Origin: FEN-1219 sp963817615
GTDB lineage: Bacteria > Pseudomonadota > Gammaproteobacteria > Steroidobacterales > Rariloculaceae
Length of the DNA: 64,000 nucleotides
Direction: 5' to 3'
Assembly (NCBI GenBank): GCA_963817615.1
Contig: CAWFPH010000003.1
Coordinates: 372,001 to 436,000 of the forward strand
Translations under genes and position numbers: made by a program
Shown: positions 37,607 through 45,351 of the stretch, piece after piece
How the letters are laid out: every line of letters begins with the position of its first letter
Position numbering within the stretch: position 1 is the stretch's first letter
The notes under the pieces: generated by a model
Database searches by the model: none
Told to the model about the DNA's origin: nothing
The model's input: the letters and a program-made list of their open reading frames with translations, nothing else

Positions 37607-38653
37607 ATGACGATCACGGTCATCCACGTCAATGTCGCGCGCGGCTATCGAGGTGGCGAGCGGCAAACCGAGCTGCTGATTCGGGCGCTTGCGTCCGCCG
37701 ACGTGCGGCAAGTGCTCGTCGCGCGCCGCGGCGGGGCGCTCGCGCAAAGGATTGGAGACACCGCCGTCGAAGCGCGGCTCGTCACGGGCAGCGCCTGGAG
37801 CGTCGCGCGGGCGACCATTGGCGCCGATGTGGTGCACGTGCATGAGGGGCGCAGCGTCTACGGCGCATATCTTCGTGCGCTCCTCTCGGGCACTCCGTAC
37901 GTGGTCACACGCCGCGTGAACAATCCGATTCGACGTCACTTCCTCGCGCGCCGGGCGTATTGCCGGGCTGCATTCGTTGCCGCGGTTGCTCCTCAGGTGG
38001 CCGATGTCGTGCGCGCGTACGACCGGCGGATTAGCGTCGCAGTCATTCACAGCAGCAGCAGCGCGCTACCCGTCGACGCCGAGCGTGCGGCGGCGATTCG
38101 GAGCGCTTATCCCGGTAAGTTCGTCGTTGGGCATGTCGGTGCTCTCGACAACGCGCAGAAGGGCCAGGAGTACATCATCGCAGCGGCCCGGCGGCTCGAG
38201 CGCTCTCATCCCGAAGTGCAATTCGTGCTCGTCGGCGGCGGTGACGACGAGGCGCTCCTGAAGCGACTCGGCGAGGGGCTCTCGAACCTGGTGTTCACCG
38301 GCTTCGTCGACAACGTCGGCGATTACCTAGCGGCGTTCGATGCGTTTGTGCTGCCGTCGAATCGGGAAGGCATCGGCAGCATTCTGTTCGACGCGATGGA
38401 TCGGGGCCTGCCGGTCGTCGCGAGCCGGGTCGGCGGTGTGCCCGACATCGTGCATGAAGGCGAGAACGGCTTCTTGATCGACGCGGGCGACGTCGAGGGT
38501 CTCGTCGCCGGCGTGCTCCGGTTAGTCGCTTCGCGCGAGTTGCGTGAGCGACTGGGCGGTTGCGGCCGCGAGGTGGCCAAGCGCTTCACGGCTGCCGAGA
38601 TGGCGCAGCGCTATCTCGAGCTGTATCGAAAGGCGGTCGGGAGACCCCGGTGA
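37607..38653 (+). CDS. Glycosyltransferase, GT4 family
   Basis: The 348-residue GT-B protein starts TVIHVNVARGYRGGERQTEL, the acceptor-side Gly-rich loop of GT4 enzymes. The C-terminal half has GHVGALDNAQKGQEYIIAA, FVLVGGGDDEALL, and NREGIGSILFDAMDRGLPVVAS, where the E-x7-E donor motif has Asp in place of the second Glu. It most resembles lipopolysaccharide-core or O-antigen transferases; the sugar is unknown. Translationally coupled to the next gene by a GTGA overlap. Confidence 0.82.
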   Translation: MTITVIHVNVARGYRGGERQTELLIRALASADVRQVLVARRGGALAQRIGDTAVEARLVTGSAWSVARATIGADVVHVHEGRSVYGAYLRALLSGTPYVVTRRVNNPIRRHFLARRAYCRAAFVAAVAPQVADVVRAYDRRISVAVIHSSSSALPVDAERAAAIRSAYPGKFVVGHVGALDNAQKGQEYIIAAARRLERSHPEVQFVLVGGGDDEALLKRLGEGLSNLVFTGFVDNVGDYLAAFDAFVLPSNREGIGSILFDAMDRGLPVVASRVGGVPDIVHEGENGFLIDAGDVEGLVAGVLRLVASRELRERLGGCGREVAKRFTAAEMAQRYLELYRKAVGRPR

Positions 38654-39807
38654 GCGAGCGAGCGATCAAAGCGCTGTGCATCACGGCGGATGCCGACCGG
38701 CCTACGACCGCGACGTTCGTCGGGCTTGCGCGCGGCGGCGTCGAGCTCACGGTCGTTTGTCCCCGCACGTCGGAAAGCCGTTCGGAGCTTGCAGCGGCCG
38801 GCGTGAGGCTCCTCGATCTCGAGTTGCGCGGTCCCTTCGACCGTCGCGGCACGCAGCGACTGCGCGCGGAGCTCGAGTCGGGCCGGTATGACATCCTGCA
38901 TATGTTCAGCAACAAGGCGCTGCAAAACGGCCTGCGTGCCGCGCGCGGCCTGCCCGTGAAGCTCGTCGCATACCGGGGCATCGTCGGCAACGTGAGCTGC
39001 TTCAGTCCGATATCCTGGCTGAGGGTACTGAATCCGAGGATCGACAAAATCGTCTGTGTCTGCAGTGCCGTTCGGGATTTCTTCCTCGCGATGCGGCCCG
39101 CATTCCTGCGAATGCCGCCCGACCGTCCGGTCGTGATCTACAAGGGGCACTCGGTGGACTGGTACACAGCGCCTCCGCTTGACCGCGAGATCCTCGGCGT
39201 CTCATCGCGTGCGTTTCTGATAGGTTGTGTCGCGAATTATCGGCCTCGCAAAGGTATCGAAATTCTCGTCGACGCATTCGGGTTGCTGCCGGCCGATCTG
39301 AACGCGGAGTTGTTGCTCATCGGACGGATGGATGCCCCGACGCTCGATCGAGCGATTGCGGGGAGTCCGGCGAATCGGCGCATCCATCGGCTGGGTATGC
39401 GCAAGGATGCGCCACAGATCGCGGCGGCCTGCGATGTCTTCGTGCTGCCGTCGGTCAAGCGTGAAGGCCTCGCCCGGTCACTGATCGAAGCGATGGCTTA
39501 CGGTGTCGCGCCGGTGGTGACGGATTGCGGCGGCAGCCCCGAGCTCGTCGTCGACGGGGAGAGCGGCCTCGTCGTGCCGGTTCGCGACGCTCAAGCACTT
39601 GCGCTTGCACTCGAACGGTTGCGGCGCGATTCGGCTCTGCGAGCCCGCCTCGGCGCCGCAGCGCGGCACCGGATCGCCACGCACTTTCGAATCGAGGACA
39701 CGATCGCCGCGACGCTTGCGCTCTACCGGAGCCTCGCGGAGCCTCGAACCCACGGAGGTGTCGCGAAGCATGAAAGCGCGGAGGATGGTGCCCAGGAGAG
39801 GACTTGA
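38650..39807 (+). CDS. Glycosyltransferase, GT4 family
   Basis: The 385-residue protein starts SERAIKALCITADADRP, with the donor domain at GCVANYRPRKGIEILVDAF, AELLLIGRMDAP and KREGLARSLIEAMAYGVAPVV (complete E-x7-E motif). The LQNGLRAARGLPVKLVAYRG block is like lipopolysaccharide heptosyl/glucosyl transferases, but specificity is not readable. The last codons overlap the 3' end of tRNA-Leu on the opposite strand by 22 bases, which supplies the odd tail AQERT. Confidence 0.82.
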   Translation: MSERAIKALCITADADRPTTATFVGLARGGVELTVVCPRTSESRSELAAAGVRLLDLELRGPFDRRGTQRLRAELESGRYDILHMFSNKALQNGLRAARGLPVKLVAYRGIVGNVSCFSPISWLRVLNPRIDKIVCVCSAVRDFFLAMRPAFLRMPPDRPVVIYKGHSVDWYTAPPLDREILGVSSRAFLIGCVANYRPRKGIEILVDAFGLLPADLNAELLLIGRMDAPTLDRAIAGSPANRRIHRLGMRKDAPQIAAACDVFVLPSVKREGLARSLIEAMAYGVAPVVTDCGGSPELVVDGESGLVVPVRDAQALALALERLRRDSALRARLGAAARHRIATHFRIEDTIAATLALYRSLAEPRTHGGVAKHESAEDGAQERT

Positions 39808-39872
39808 ACCTCCACGAGTGTTACCCCACTGGCACCTGAAACCAGCGCGTCTACCAGTTCCGCCACCTGGGC
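39786..39872 (-). tRNA. tRNA-Leu (CAG)
   Basis: Class II tRNA on the minus strand. The acceptor GCCCAGG pairs with CCTGGGC, followed by A and an encoded CCA. The D arm has GGTAGACGCG; anticodon stem CTGGT/GCCAG carries loop TTCAGGT, anticodon CAG. A long variable arm (TGGGGTAACACTCG) and T loop TTCAAGT follow. It reads CUG, the main Leu codon at high GC. Confidence 0.96.
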
Positions 39873-39895
39873 ACGGAGGCGAGGAAGCGCGACGA

Positions 39896-39924
39896 AATGT
39901 ACTGACTGCCCGTGGGGGTGTCAA
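39896..39924 (-). promoter_or_regulatory. Sigma-70 promoter of tRNA-Leu
   Basis: On the minus strand TTGACA (39924-39919) and TACATT (39901-39896) are separated by exactly 17 bases. The expected start lies about 17 bases before the mature tRNA 5' end, a normal tRNA leader. Confidence 0.8.
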
Positions 39925-40070
39925 ACGAGCAACGATGGCGGCGCAGCGTTCCGGCTCGAAGCTCGGCGGCGCACGCCACAGATACGCGAAACGCGCGAGC
40001 TACTCTCGCTTCGGTATAAGATGCCGCGGATGCGCCTTTCAGAGCACACTACCGGTCGAGGCCGGCGTTA

Positions 40071-42284
40071 GTGACGCGGCAACCCCCGGCGGGCGCCCCG
40101 CCGCAAGAGCGCCGCTACCAGCACCAGATCCCGAGCCGCGACGACATCTCCGCCGCAATGGAGCGCGCGGGGCGGCCGCTGACGCTTGAGTCGCTGGCTC
40201 CGCAGTTCGAAATCCGAACAGAGCAACATCGCCGCGCGCTCGACGCGCGGCTCAAAGCGATGGTTCGCGACGGCCAGTTGTTGCGCAACCGAGCAAACGA
40301 ATATTGCCTGACGCGACACCTGGACCTCGTGACCGGCGCGGTGCTTGCGCATCGCGACGGTTTCGGGTTCCTGAGGCCCGACGACGGAAGCGACGATATT
40401 TACTTGTCGGCGCGCGAGATGCGTAGTCTCTGGGACGGCGATCGAATCGCAATCCGCACGAGCTCCACGCCGCGCGGACGCGAAGGGCACCTAGCCGAGA
40501 TCCTAGCGCGCGGCAAGAGCGCTATTGTCGGCCGGCTCCACCGCGAGCGGGGCGTGGACTGGGTGCTCGAGGACGGCAGTGAAAGAACAGAGGTGCTGAT
40601 CGCGCGCGGCGCGGCGCATGGTGCAAAGCCTGGCGACATCGTCCGTGTGGACGTGCTCGAATATCCGACCGTGCGCAGCCACGCGCTCGGTCGAATAGCG
40701 GAGATCGTCGGTCGCAGCGACGACCCTGGCATCGAGACCGAGGTCGCAATTCTCGCGCATGGCATCCCGCGGGATTGGCCGGACGACGTGCTCGCCGAGG
40801 CGCGCGAGCTTCCGGACCATGTGCCCGAGCATGTTGCGCGAGACCGCGTCGACTTGCGGGACTTACCGCTCGTGACCATCGACGGCGCCGACGCGAAGGA
40901 TTTCGACGATGCGGTCTACTGCGAGCGCGACGGCGAGAATTGGCGTCTCCTCGTCGCGATTGCCGACGTCAGCCACTACGTGCAGCCGGAGTCTCCGCTC
41001 GACCGAGAAGCGCGCGGAAGAGGCACTTCAGTGTACTTTCCGGATCGCGTCGTCCCGATGTTGCCGGAGAAGCTGTCGAACGGACTTTGTTCTCTAAATC
41101 CTCACGTCGACCGACTGTGCGTAGTCTGTGAGATGACCGTCACGCCTCGAGGCGAAGTAGCGCGCTCGAAGTTTTACGATGCGGTCATGCGTTCGGCTGC
41201 ACGGCTCACCTACGCGGCTGCCGCAGAAATGCTTGCTACGCCGCATCCGCATGGTCAGCATGCTGCCATCAAAGCCGCGCTTTCGCGATTGCAAGAGGTC
41301 TACGAGGCGCTGGCAGAGGCGCGCCGCCACCGCGGCGCGATCGACTTCGACCTGCCGGAGGCGAAGATCGAGCTCGATGAGCGAGGTAAGGTGCGCAGCG
41401 TCCGTACGATCGAAAGGCTCGTTACGCACAAACTGATCGAGGAATGCATGATTGCGGCAAATGTCGAATCCGCGAAGCGGATGCGGCGGGCGCGAATTCC
41501 CGGTCTTTATCGGGTGCACGAGGCGCCCGAGGAGACGAAGCTGGAGGAACTCGTGCTGTTCCTGCAGACGTTTGGCCACAAGCTTAGCTCGCCTAAGCGA
41601 ATCTCGCCAAAGGAGGTCAATCGCATCATCGAGCGCGTGGCCGGCAAGCCCGAGGCGGAGCTCATCGAAACCGTCGTGCTGCGATCGATGATGCAAGCGC
41701 GTTATCAGCCGGTCAATCTAGGGCATTTCGGTCTCGCCCTTTCCGCATATGCCCACTTCACCTCGCCTATCCGTCGCTATCCGGACCTGCTCGTGCATCG
41801 CGCCATCAAGTGGCTGGCCAGCAAGGGTTCGCCCAAGGGCTACCGGTATTCTCTGGACGAGATGAACCGCCTGGGTGAGCACACCTCGATGACGGAGCGT
41901 CGCGCGGATGACGCCACACGCGACGTCGCGGAGCGGCTGAAGTGCATTTACCTTAAGGAGCGTGTCGGACAAATCTTCGACGGCATCGTCGCTAGCATTG
42001 CCCCGTTCGGCCTGTTCGTTCGATTGCCGGAGATTCAAGCCGACGGGCTCGTTCATGTGACGGCGCTACCGCGCGACTACTATCACCGTGATCCGACGGG
42101 CACGTTGCTTACGGGTGAACGGTCGGGCGCGAGCTACCGGCTGATGGATCCGTTGCGAGTGAAGTTGGTCGGCGTGAACGTCGAAGAACGAAAGGTCGAT
42201 TTCATCCCAGCGCAAGACGGGCCGATCGAGGACCGTCCGAGCTCAACGCCGACGACGAGGCGACGGCGACGGCGCCGTGACTGA
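40071..42284 (+). CDS. rnr: Ribonuclease R
   Basis: Processive 3'-5' exoribonuclease that degrades structured RNA. The 737-residue protein has an N-terminal winged-helix region, cold-shock domains (GFGFLRPDDGSDDIYLS), the RNB catalytic core with VTIDGADAKDFDDAVYCE (the metal-binding aspartates), an S1 domain (FDGIVASIAPFGLFVRLPE) and a basic tail (TTRRRRRRRD). The start is GTG at 40071; TATAAG at 40015-40020 is a possible -10. Coupled to rlmB by an 8-base overlap. Confidence 0.95.
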   Translation: MTRQPPAGAPPQERRYQHQIPSRDDISAAMERAGRPLTLESLAPQFEIRTEQHRRALDARLKAMVRDGQLLRNRANEYCLTRHLDLVTGAVLAHRDGFGFLRPDDGSDDIYLSAREMRSLWDGDRIAIRTSSTPRGREGHLAEILARGKSAIVGRLHRERGVDWVLEDGSERTEVLIARGAAHGAKPGDIVRVDVLEYPTVRSHALGRIAEIVGRSDDPGIETEVAILAHGIPRDWPDDVLAEARELPDHVPEHVARDRVDLRDLPLVTIDGADAKDFDDAVYCERDGENWRLLVAIADVSHYVQPESPLDREARGRGTSVYFPDRVVPMLPEKLSNGLCSLNPHVDRLCVVCEMTVTPRGEVARSKFYDAVMRSAARLTYAAAAEMLATPHPHGQHAAIKAALSRLQEVYEALAEARRHRGAIDFDLPEAKIELDERGKVRSVRTIERLVTHKLIEECMIAANVESAKRMRRARIPGLYRVHEAPEETKLEELVLFLQTFGHKLSSPKRISPKEVNRIIERVAGKPEAELIETVVLRSMMQARYQPVNLGHFGLALSAYAHFTSPIRRYPDLLVHRAIKWLASKGSPKGYRYSLDEMNRLGEHTSMTERRADDATRDVAERLKCIYLKERVGQIFDGIVASIAPFGLFVRLPEIQADGLVHVTALPRDYYHRDPTGTLLTGERSGASYRLMDPLRVKLVGVNVEERKVDFIPAQDGPIEDRPSSTPTTRRRRRRRD

Positions 42285-43047
42285 TCGCGCCGTACACCAC
42301 GTTTACGGTCTTCACGCCGTGAGGGCGCTGCTCGATCGCCGGCCGGCCGCGATCCTGGGAGCGCGAGTTCTGGTCGATTGCTCGGGCGCACTCGAGGCGC
42401 TCGCCAAGGCTTTGCGTGCGCAGGGTGTGCGGGTCGAACGAGTGCCCCGGTCCGACCTCGACCGTCGTGCGGGCGGTGCGGCGCACCAAGGTGTACTAGT
42501 GGACGTTCGTCCACCGCAGGACTTTTCGCTCGGCGCGTTCGAATCGCTCGTGTTGTCGCGAGGCCGGAGTCTCAGGCTTCTCGCTCTCGACGGCGTCGAA
42601 GACCCGCGGAATCTAGGTGCTTGCCTGCGCACTGCGGACGCGGCTGGTGTAGACGCTGTCGTCGTTCCGAAGGATCGCGCAGCCAAGCTCACGGCCACTG
42701 CGATCAAAGCAGCAACCGGCGCGGCCGAGACCGTGCCGCTGCTGCGGGCCCCGAATCTGGCCCGGATGCTCGCGTGGCTCAAAGACGCGGGCGTGTGGGT
42801 CGTGGGAGCCGACGCCTCGGCCCGGCGGAGCCTTTACCAGGCGAAGCTCGCAGCTCCTGTCGTGCTCGTGCTGGGCGGGGAGGGGCGAGGGCTGCGGCGG
42901 CTCACGCGAGATACGTGCGACGAGATCGTGTCCATCCCAATGGCTGGAGCGGTCGCGAGCTTGAACGTTTCGGTCGCGACCGGCATCGTGCTGTTCGAGC
43001 TGCTACGCCAGACCGGCGTACCCGAACGCCAGTCCAGCCCCACTTGA
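42277..43047 (+). CDS. rlmB: 23S rRNA 2'-O-methyltransferase RlmB
   Basis: SPOUT enzyme that methylates G2251 in the 23S P loop. The 256-residue protein has an N-terminal substrate-binding domain (VYGLHAVRALLDRRP) and a knotted C-terminal domain with DGVEDPRNLGACLRTADAAG, VLVLGGEGRGLRRLTRDTCDE and IPMAGAVASLNVSVATGI. Starts GTG at 42277 inside the rnr end. Same order as E. coli. Confidence 0.95.
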   Translation: MTDRAVHHVYGLHAVRALLDRRPAAILGARVLVDCSGALEALAKALRAQGVRVERVPRSDLDRRAGGAAHQGVLVDVRPPQDFSLGAFESLVLSRGRSLRLLALDGVEDPRNLGACLRTADAAGVDAVVVPKDRAAKLTATAIKAATGAAETVPLLRAPNLARMLAWLKDAGVWVVGADASARRSLYQAKLAAPVVLVLGGEGRGLRRLTRDTCDEIVSIPMAGAVASLNVSVATGIVLFELLRQTGVPERQSSPT

Positions 43048-43075
43048 GGGGCCTGCGCGGAAGATCAACGCCGGC

Positions 43076-43104
43076 TTGAGCAGCCTCCGTCGACCAGGTA
43101 CGAT
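43076..43104 (+). promoter_or_regulatory. Promoter of the rpsF operon
   Basis: TTGAGC (43076-43081) and TACGAT (43099-43104) with 17-base spacing. The expected start near 43111 leaves a 77-base leader before rpsF. Confidence 0.6.
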
Positions 43105-43141
43105 GGCGGGCCCGAGAGCGCTATGACTCGGCATCCTCCTT

Positions 43142-43164
43142 GCCTCACCGGTCTGCCGGGAGGC
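43142..43164 (+). promoter_or_regulatory. Leader hairpin of rpsF, candidate S6:S18 site
   Basis: GCCTC-A-CCGG, loop TCTG, then CCGG-GAGGC: nine base pairs with one bulged A, about 24 bases before the rpsF start. Many bacterial rpsF leaders carry an autoregulatory S6:S18-binding stem with an exposed CCG; this could be the local version, but I have not matched it to the consensus. Confidence 0.4.
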
Positions 43165-43187
43165 TATAAACCCAAGGGGAGTCCGCT

Positions 43188-43649
43188 TTGAGACACTATG
43201 AAGTCGTGTTTCTGGTCCACCCTGACCAGAGCGAGCAAGTGCCTGCGATGATGGAGCGCTATCGAAACATGATCGAGAGCGCAGGCGGGCATATTCATCG
43301 GCAAGAGGATTGGGGCCGTCGCCAGCTCGCGCATTCGATTGCGAAGGTGCACAAAGCACACTATTTGCTCCTGAACATCGAATGCGACAAGCAGACACTC
43401 GACGAGCTCGTCGGCGCTTTCCGCTTCAGCGACGCCGTGCTGCGCTACCTCGTGATTAAACGCGACGAGGCCGTTACCGAGCCTTCGTTGATGGCCAAGG
43501 CGCGCGAGGAAGAGGAAGCACGCGAAGCGCAAACCGCTACGCGACCCTCCGGTCCGCGCGAGCCGAGACCACGGCCAGCGCCCGAGACGGCGACAGAGGG
43601 AGACGAATCGCCGGCTGAAGGTGAGCGTGAATGGGAAACCGCGAAATAG
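43188..43649 (+). CDS. rpsF: 30S ribosomal protein S6
   Basis: Small-subunit protein that binds with S18 at the platform. The 153-residue product starts RHYEVVFLVHPDQSEQVPAM and has GGHIHRQEDWGRRQLAHSI and AHYLLLNIECD. After the fold ends near residue 100 there is a long charged, Pro/Glu-rich tail. The start is TTG at 43188 behind AAGGGGAG at good spacing; the nearby ATG is out of frame. No priB separates it from rpsR. Confidence 0.95.
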   Translation: MRHYEVVFLVHPDQSEQVPAMMERYRNMIESAGGHIHRQEDWGRRQLAHSIAKVHKAHYLLLNIECDKQTLDELVGAFRFSDAVLRYLVIKRDEAVTEPSLMAKAREEEEAREAQTATRPSGPREPRPRPAPETATEGDESPAEGEREWETAK

Positions 43650-43681
43650 CGGCATGAGACGCAGGAACAGGAGAAGCTGAG

Positions 43682-43906
43682 ATGGCCCGCTATTTTCGCC
43701 GTAAGAAGTTCTGCCGTTTCACCGCCGAAGGCGTCAAAGAGATCGACTACAAGGATCTCGCCACGCTGAAGGCCTATGTCACTGAAACCGGCAAAATCGT
43801 ACCGAGCCGTATCACGGGAACACGCGCGCCGTATCAGCGCCAGCTTGCGACCGCGATCAAGCGCGCTCGCTACCTCGCGCTGCTGCCTTATACGGACCAG
43901 CACTGA
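43682..43906 (+). CDS. rpsR: 30S ribosomal protein S18
   Basis: Partner of S6 on the platform. The 74-residue protein has ARYFRRKKFCRFTAEGV, DYKDLATLKAYVTETGKIVPSRITGT and the C-terminal RAIKRARYLALLPYT-like segment (TAIKRARYLALLPYTDQH). ATG start with AGGAGAAG upstream. Confidence 0.97.
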   Translation: MARYFRRKKFCRFTAEGVKEIDYKDLATLKAYVTETGKIVPSRITGTRAPYQRQLATAIKRARYLALLPYTDQH

Positions 43907-43946
43907 GCCGGGCGCAGCCGCCCGCAGCGGGCGTGGGGCGCAGTCG

Positions 43947-44819
43947 GTGAAGTTCATTATCGATTGGCTGCTTGCGCAGCGGCAAAGGATCATCATCGTC
44001 GCCGTCGTCGCGGCGCCGCTCCTGCCGCTGCTGAGCGCGGCGTTGCTCGCGCTCGATACGGCGCGCCGCGGCATCGTGCAGGGCGTCGTGAGCGCTCTAT
44101 TTGCGCTCGGCGGATTGCTCGGAATAGCGGCATTGTCGCGCACGAGCCTTTCCATGTTCGCGCTGATAGGTCTGATCAGCTTCGGTTCCGGAGTGGCGGT
44201 CGGCGCGCTGCTACGCCGGGCGGGCAATCTCGCGCTAGCTTTTCAGTCGACCGTACTGTTGTCTCTAGTCGCGGTCGCGGTGATTGCGCTCGTTGGGCCC
44301 GACACGCACGCGCTGTTCGGACCGGCTCTGAACGAGTTCGCAGAGGTGCTGCGCGCCGGTGGTGCATCGGACGATCAGATCGCCGTCGTGATGGGGCGCA
44401 GCGGGGTGGTGCTGCTCGCTGCGGCTGTGTTTGCGCAGCTGATCGGCGCTCTTCTGCTCGGCTATTGGTGGAACACGCTTGCGGCGGGGGAACGGCGCTT
44501 TGGCGCAGAATTCCGTGCCCTCGCGCTTGGCCGAGTACTTGGCACGATCGCCAGCGTGCTGCTCGTGCTCGGCCTGGTTTTCGATGCGCAGCTAGTTCAG
44601 AATCTAGCGCCTCTGGCGATGCTCGCTTTTCTGGTGCAGGGGCTCGCCGTGGTGCAAGCATGGGCGCATTTGCGGCGCTGGCATCCAGCGCTCGTCGCTC
44701 CGCTGTACGCGATGCTCGTTGTGCCGCCGCTTACCGTGCTGGTGCTGCTGCCGCTCAGCTTTGTCGGATTGGTGGACAATTGGTTTAACCTGCGGGCCCG
44801 TTGGCGGCCCCGCTCATGA
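43947..44819 (+). CDS. DUF2232 polytopic membrane protein
   Basis: A 290-residue, very hydrophobic protein with about eight membrane segments, starting KFIIDWLLAQRQRIIIVAVV. Matches in position and character the DUF2232 (YybS-like) proteins found between rpsR and rplI in many proteobacteria; function unknown. Start GTG at 43947, 40 bases after rpsR. The stop is 11 bases before the rplI start. Confidence 0.78.
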   Translation: MKFIIDWLLAQRQRIIIVAVVAAPLLPLLSAALLALDTARRGIVQGVVSALFALGGLLGIAALSRTSLSMFALIGLISFGSGVAVGALLRRAGNLALAFQSTVLLSLVAVAVIALVGPDTHALFGPALNEFAEVLRAGGASDDQIAVVMGRSGVVLLAAAVFAQLIGALLLGYWWNTLAAGERRFGAEFRALALGRVLGTIASVLLVLGLVFDAQLVQNLAPLAMLAFLVQGLAVVQAWAHLRRWHPALVAPLYAMLVVPPLTVLVLLPLSFVGLVDNWFNLRARWRPRS

Positions 44820-44830
44820 GAGTAGGCAAG

Positions 44831-45307
44831 ATGGAAATTATTCTGCTCGAAAAGGTCGACAATGTCGGTGGGATCGGTGACCTCGTGCGCGTCAAATCAG
44901 GTTATGCGCGCAATTACCTGATCCCGAAGGGTAAGGCCACGCTTGCCACGGCCGCAAACATCGCGAAGTTCGAAGCGCGCCGTGCAGAGCTCGAGGCGAA
45001 AGCAGCAGGTGAGCTTGCCGAGGCCCAGGCCCGCGCGAAGAAGCTCGAAGGGAAGGTCATTCGAATCACTGCGCAGGCCGGCACTGAAGGAAAGTTGTTC
45101 GGTTCGATCGGCACGGTCGATATCGCCGATGAATGCGACAAGCTCGGCGTCGAGGTGGAACGCAGTGAGATACGCCTTCCGGACGGCCCCTTGCGTGTGG
45201 TGGGCGAGCACAAAATCGAGCTCCATCTGCACGCCGATGTCAACGTGGAGTTGACGGTCTTGATCGAATCCGCAGAAGGTGCCGACCAGGAGAAGTCGGC
45301 CGAATGA
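44831..45307 (+). CDS. rplI: 50S ribosomal protein L9
   Basis: Two-domain protein of the large subunit. The 158-residue product starts MEIILLEKVDNVGGIGDLVRVKSGYARN in two blocks (N domain), then a long connecting helix rich in Ala/Glu, and a C domain with GSIGTVDIADECDKLGVEVE. The ATG at 44831 follows AGTAGG. A short hairpin with a GCAA loop (45313-45326) separates it from dnaB. Confidence 0.96.
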   Translation: MEIILLEKVDNVGGIGDLVRVKSGYARNYLIPKGKATLATAANIAKFEARRAELEAKAAGELAEAQARAKKLEGKVIRITAQAGTEGKLFGSIGTVDIADECDKLGVEVERSEIRLPDGPLRVVGEHKIELHLHADVNVELTVLIESAEGADQEKSAE

Positions 45308-45351
45308 CCCCACCACCGCAAGGTGGGATGCGGGCTGGATAAGCGATCCCG

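Noticed and set aside
42378..43079. 233-codon open frame overlapping rlmB
   Set aside because: Arg/Gly-rich frame-shifted shadow of rlmB.
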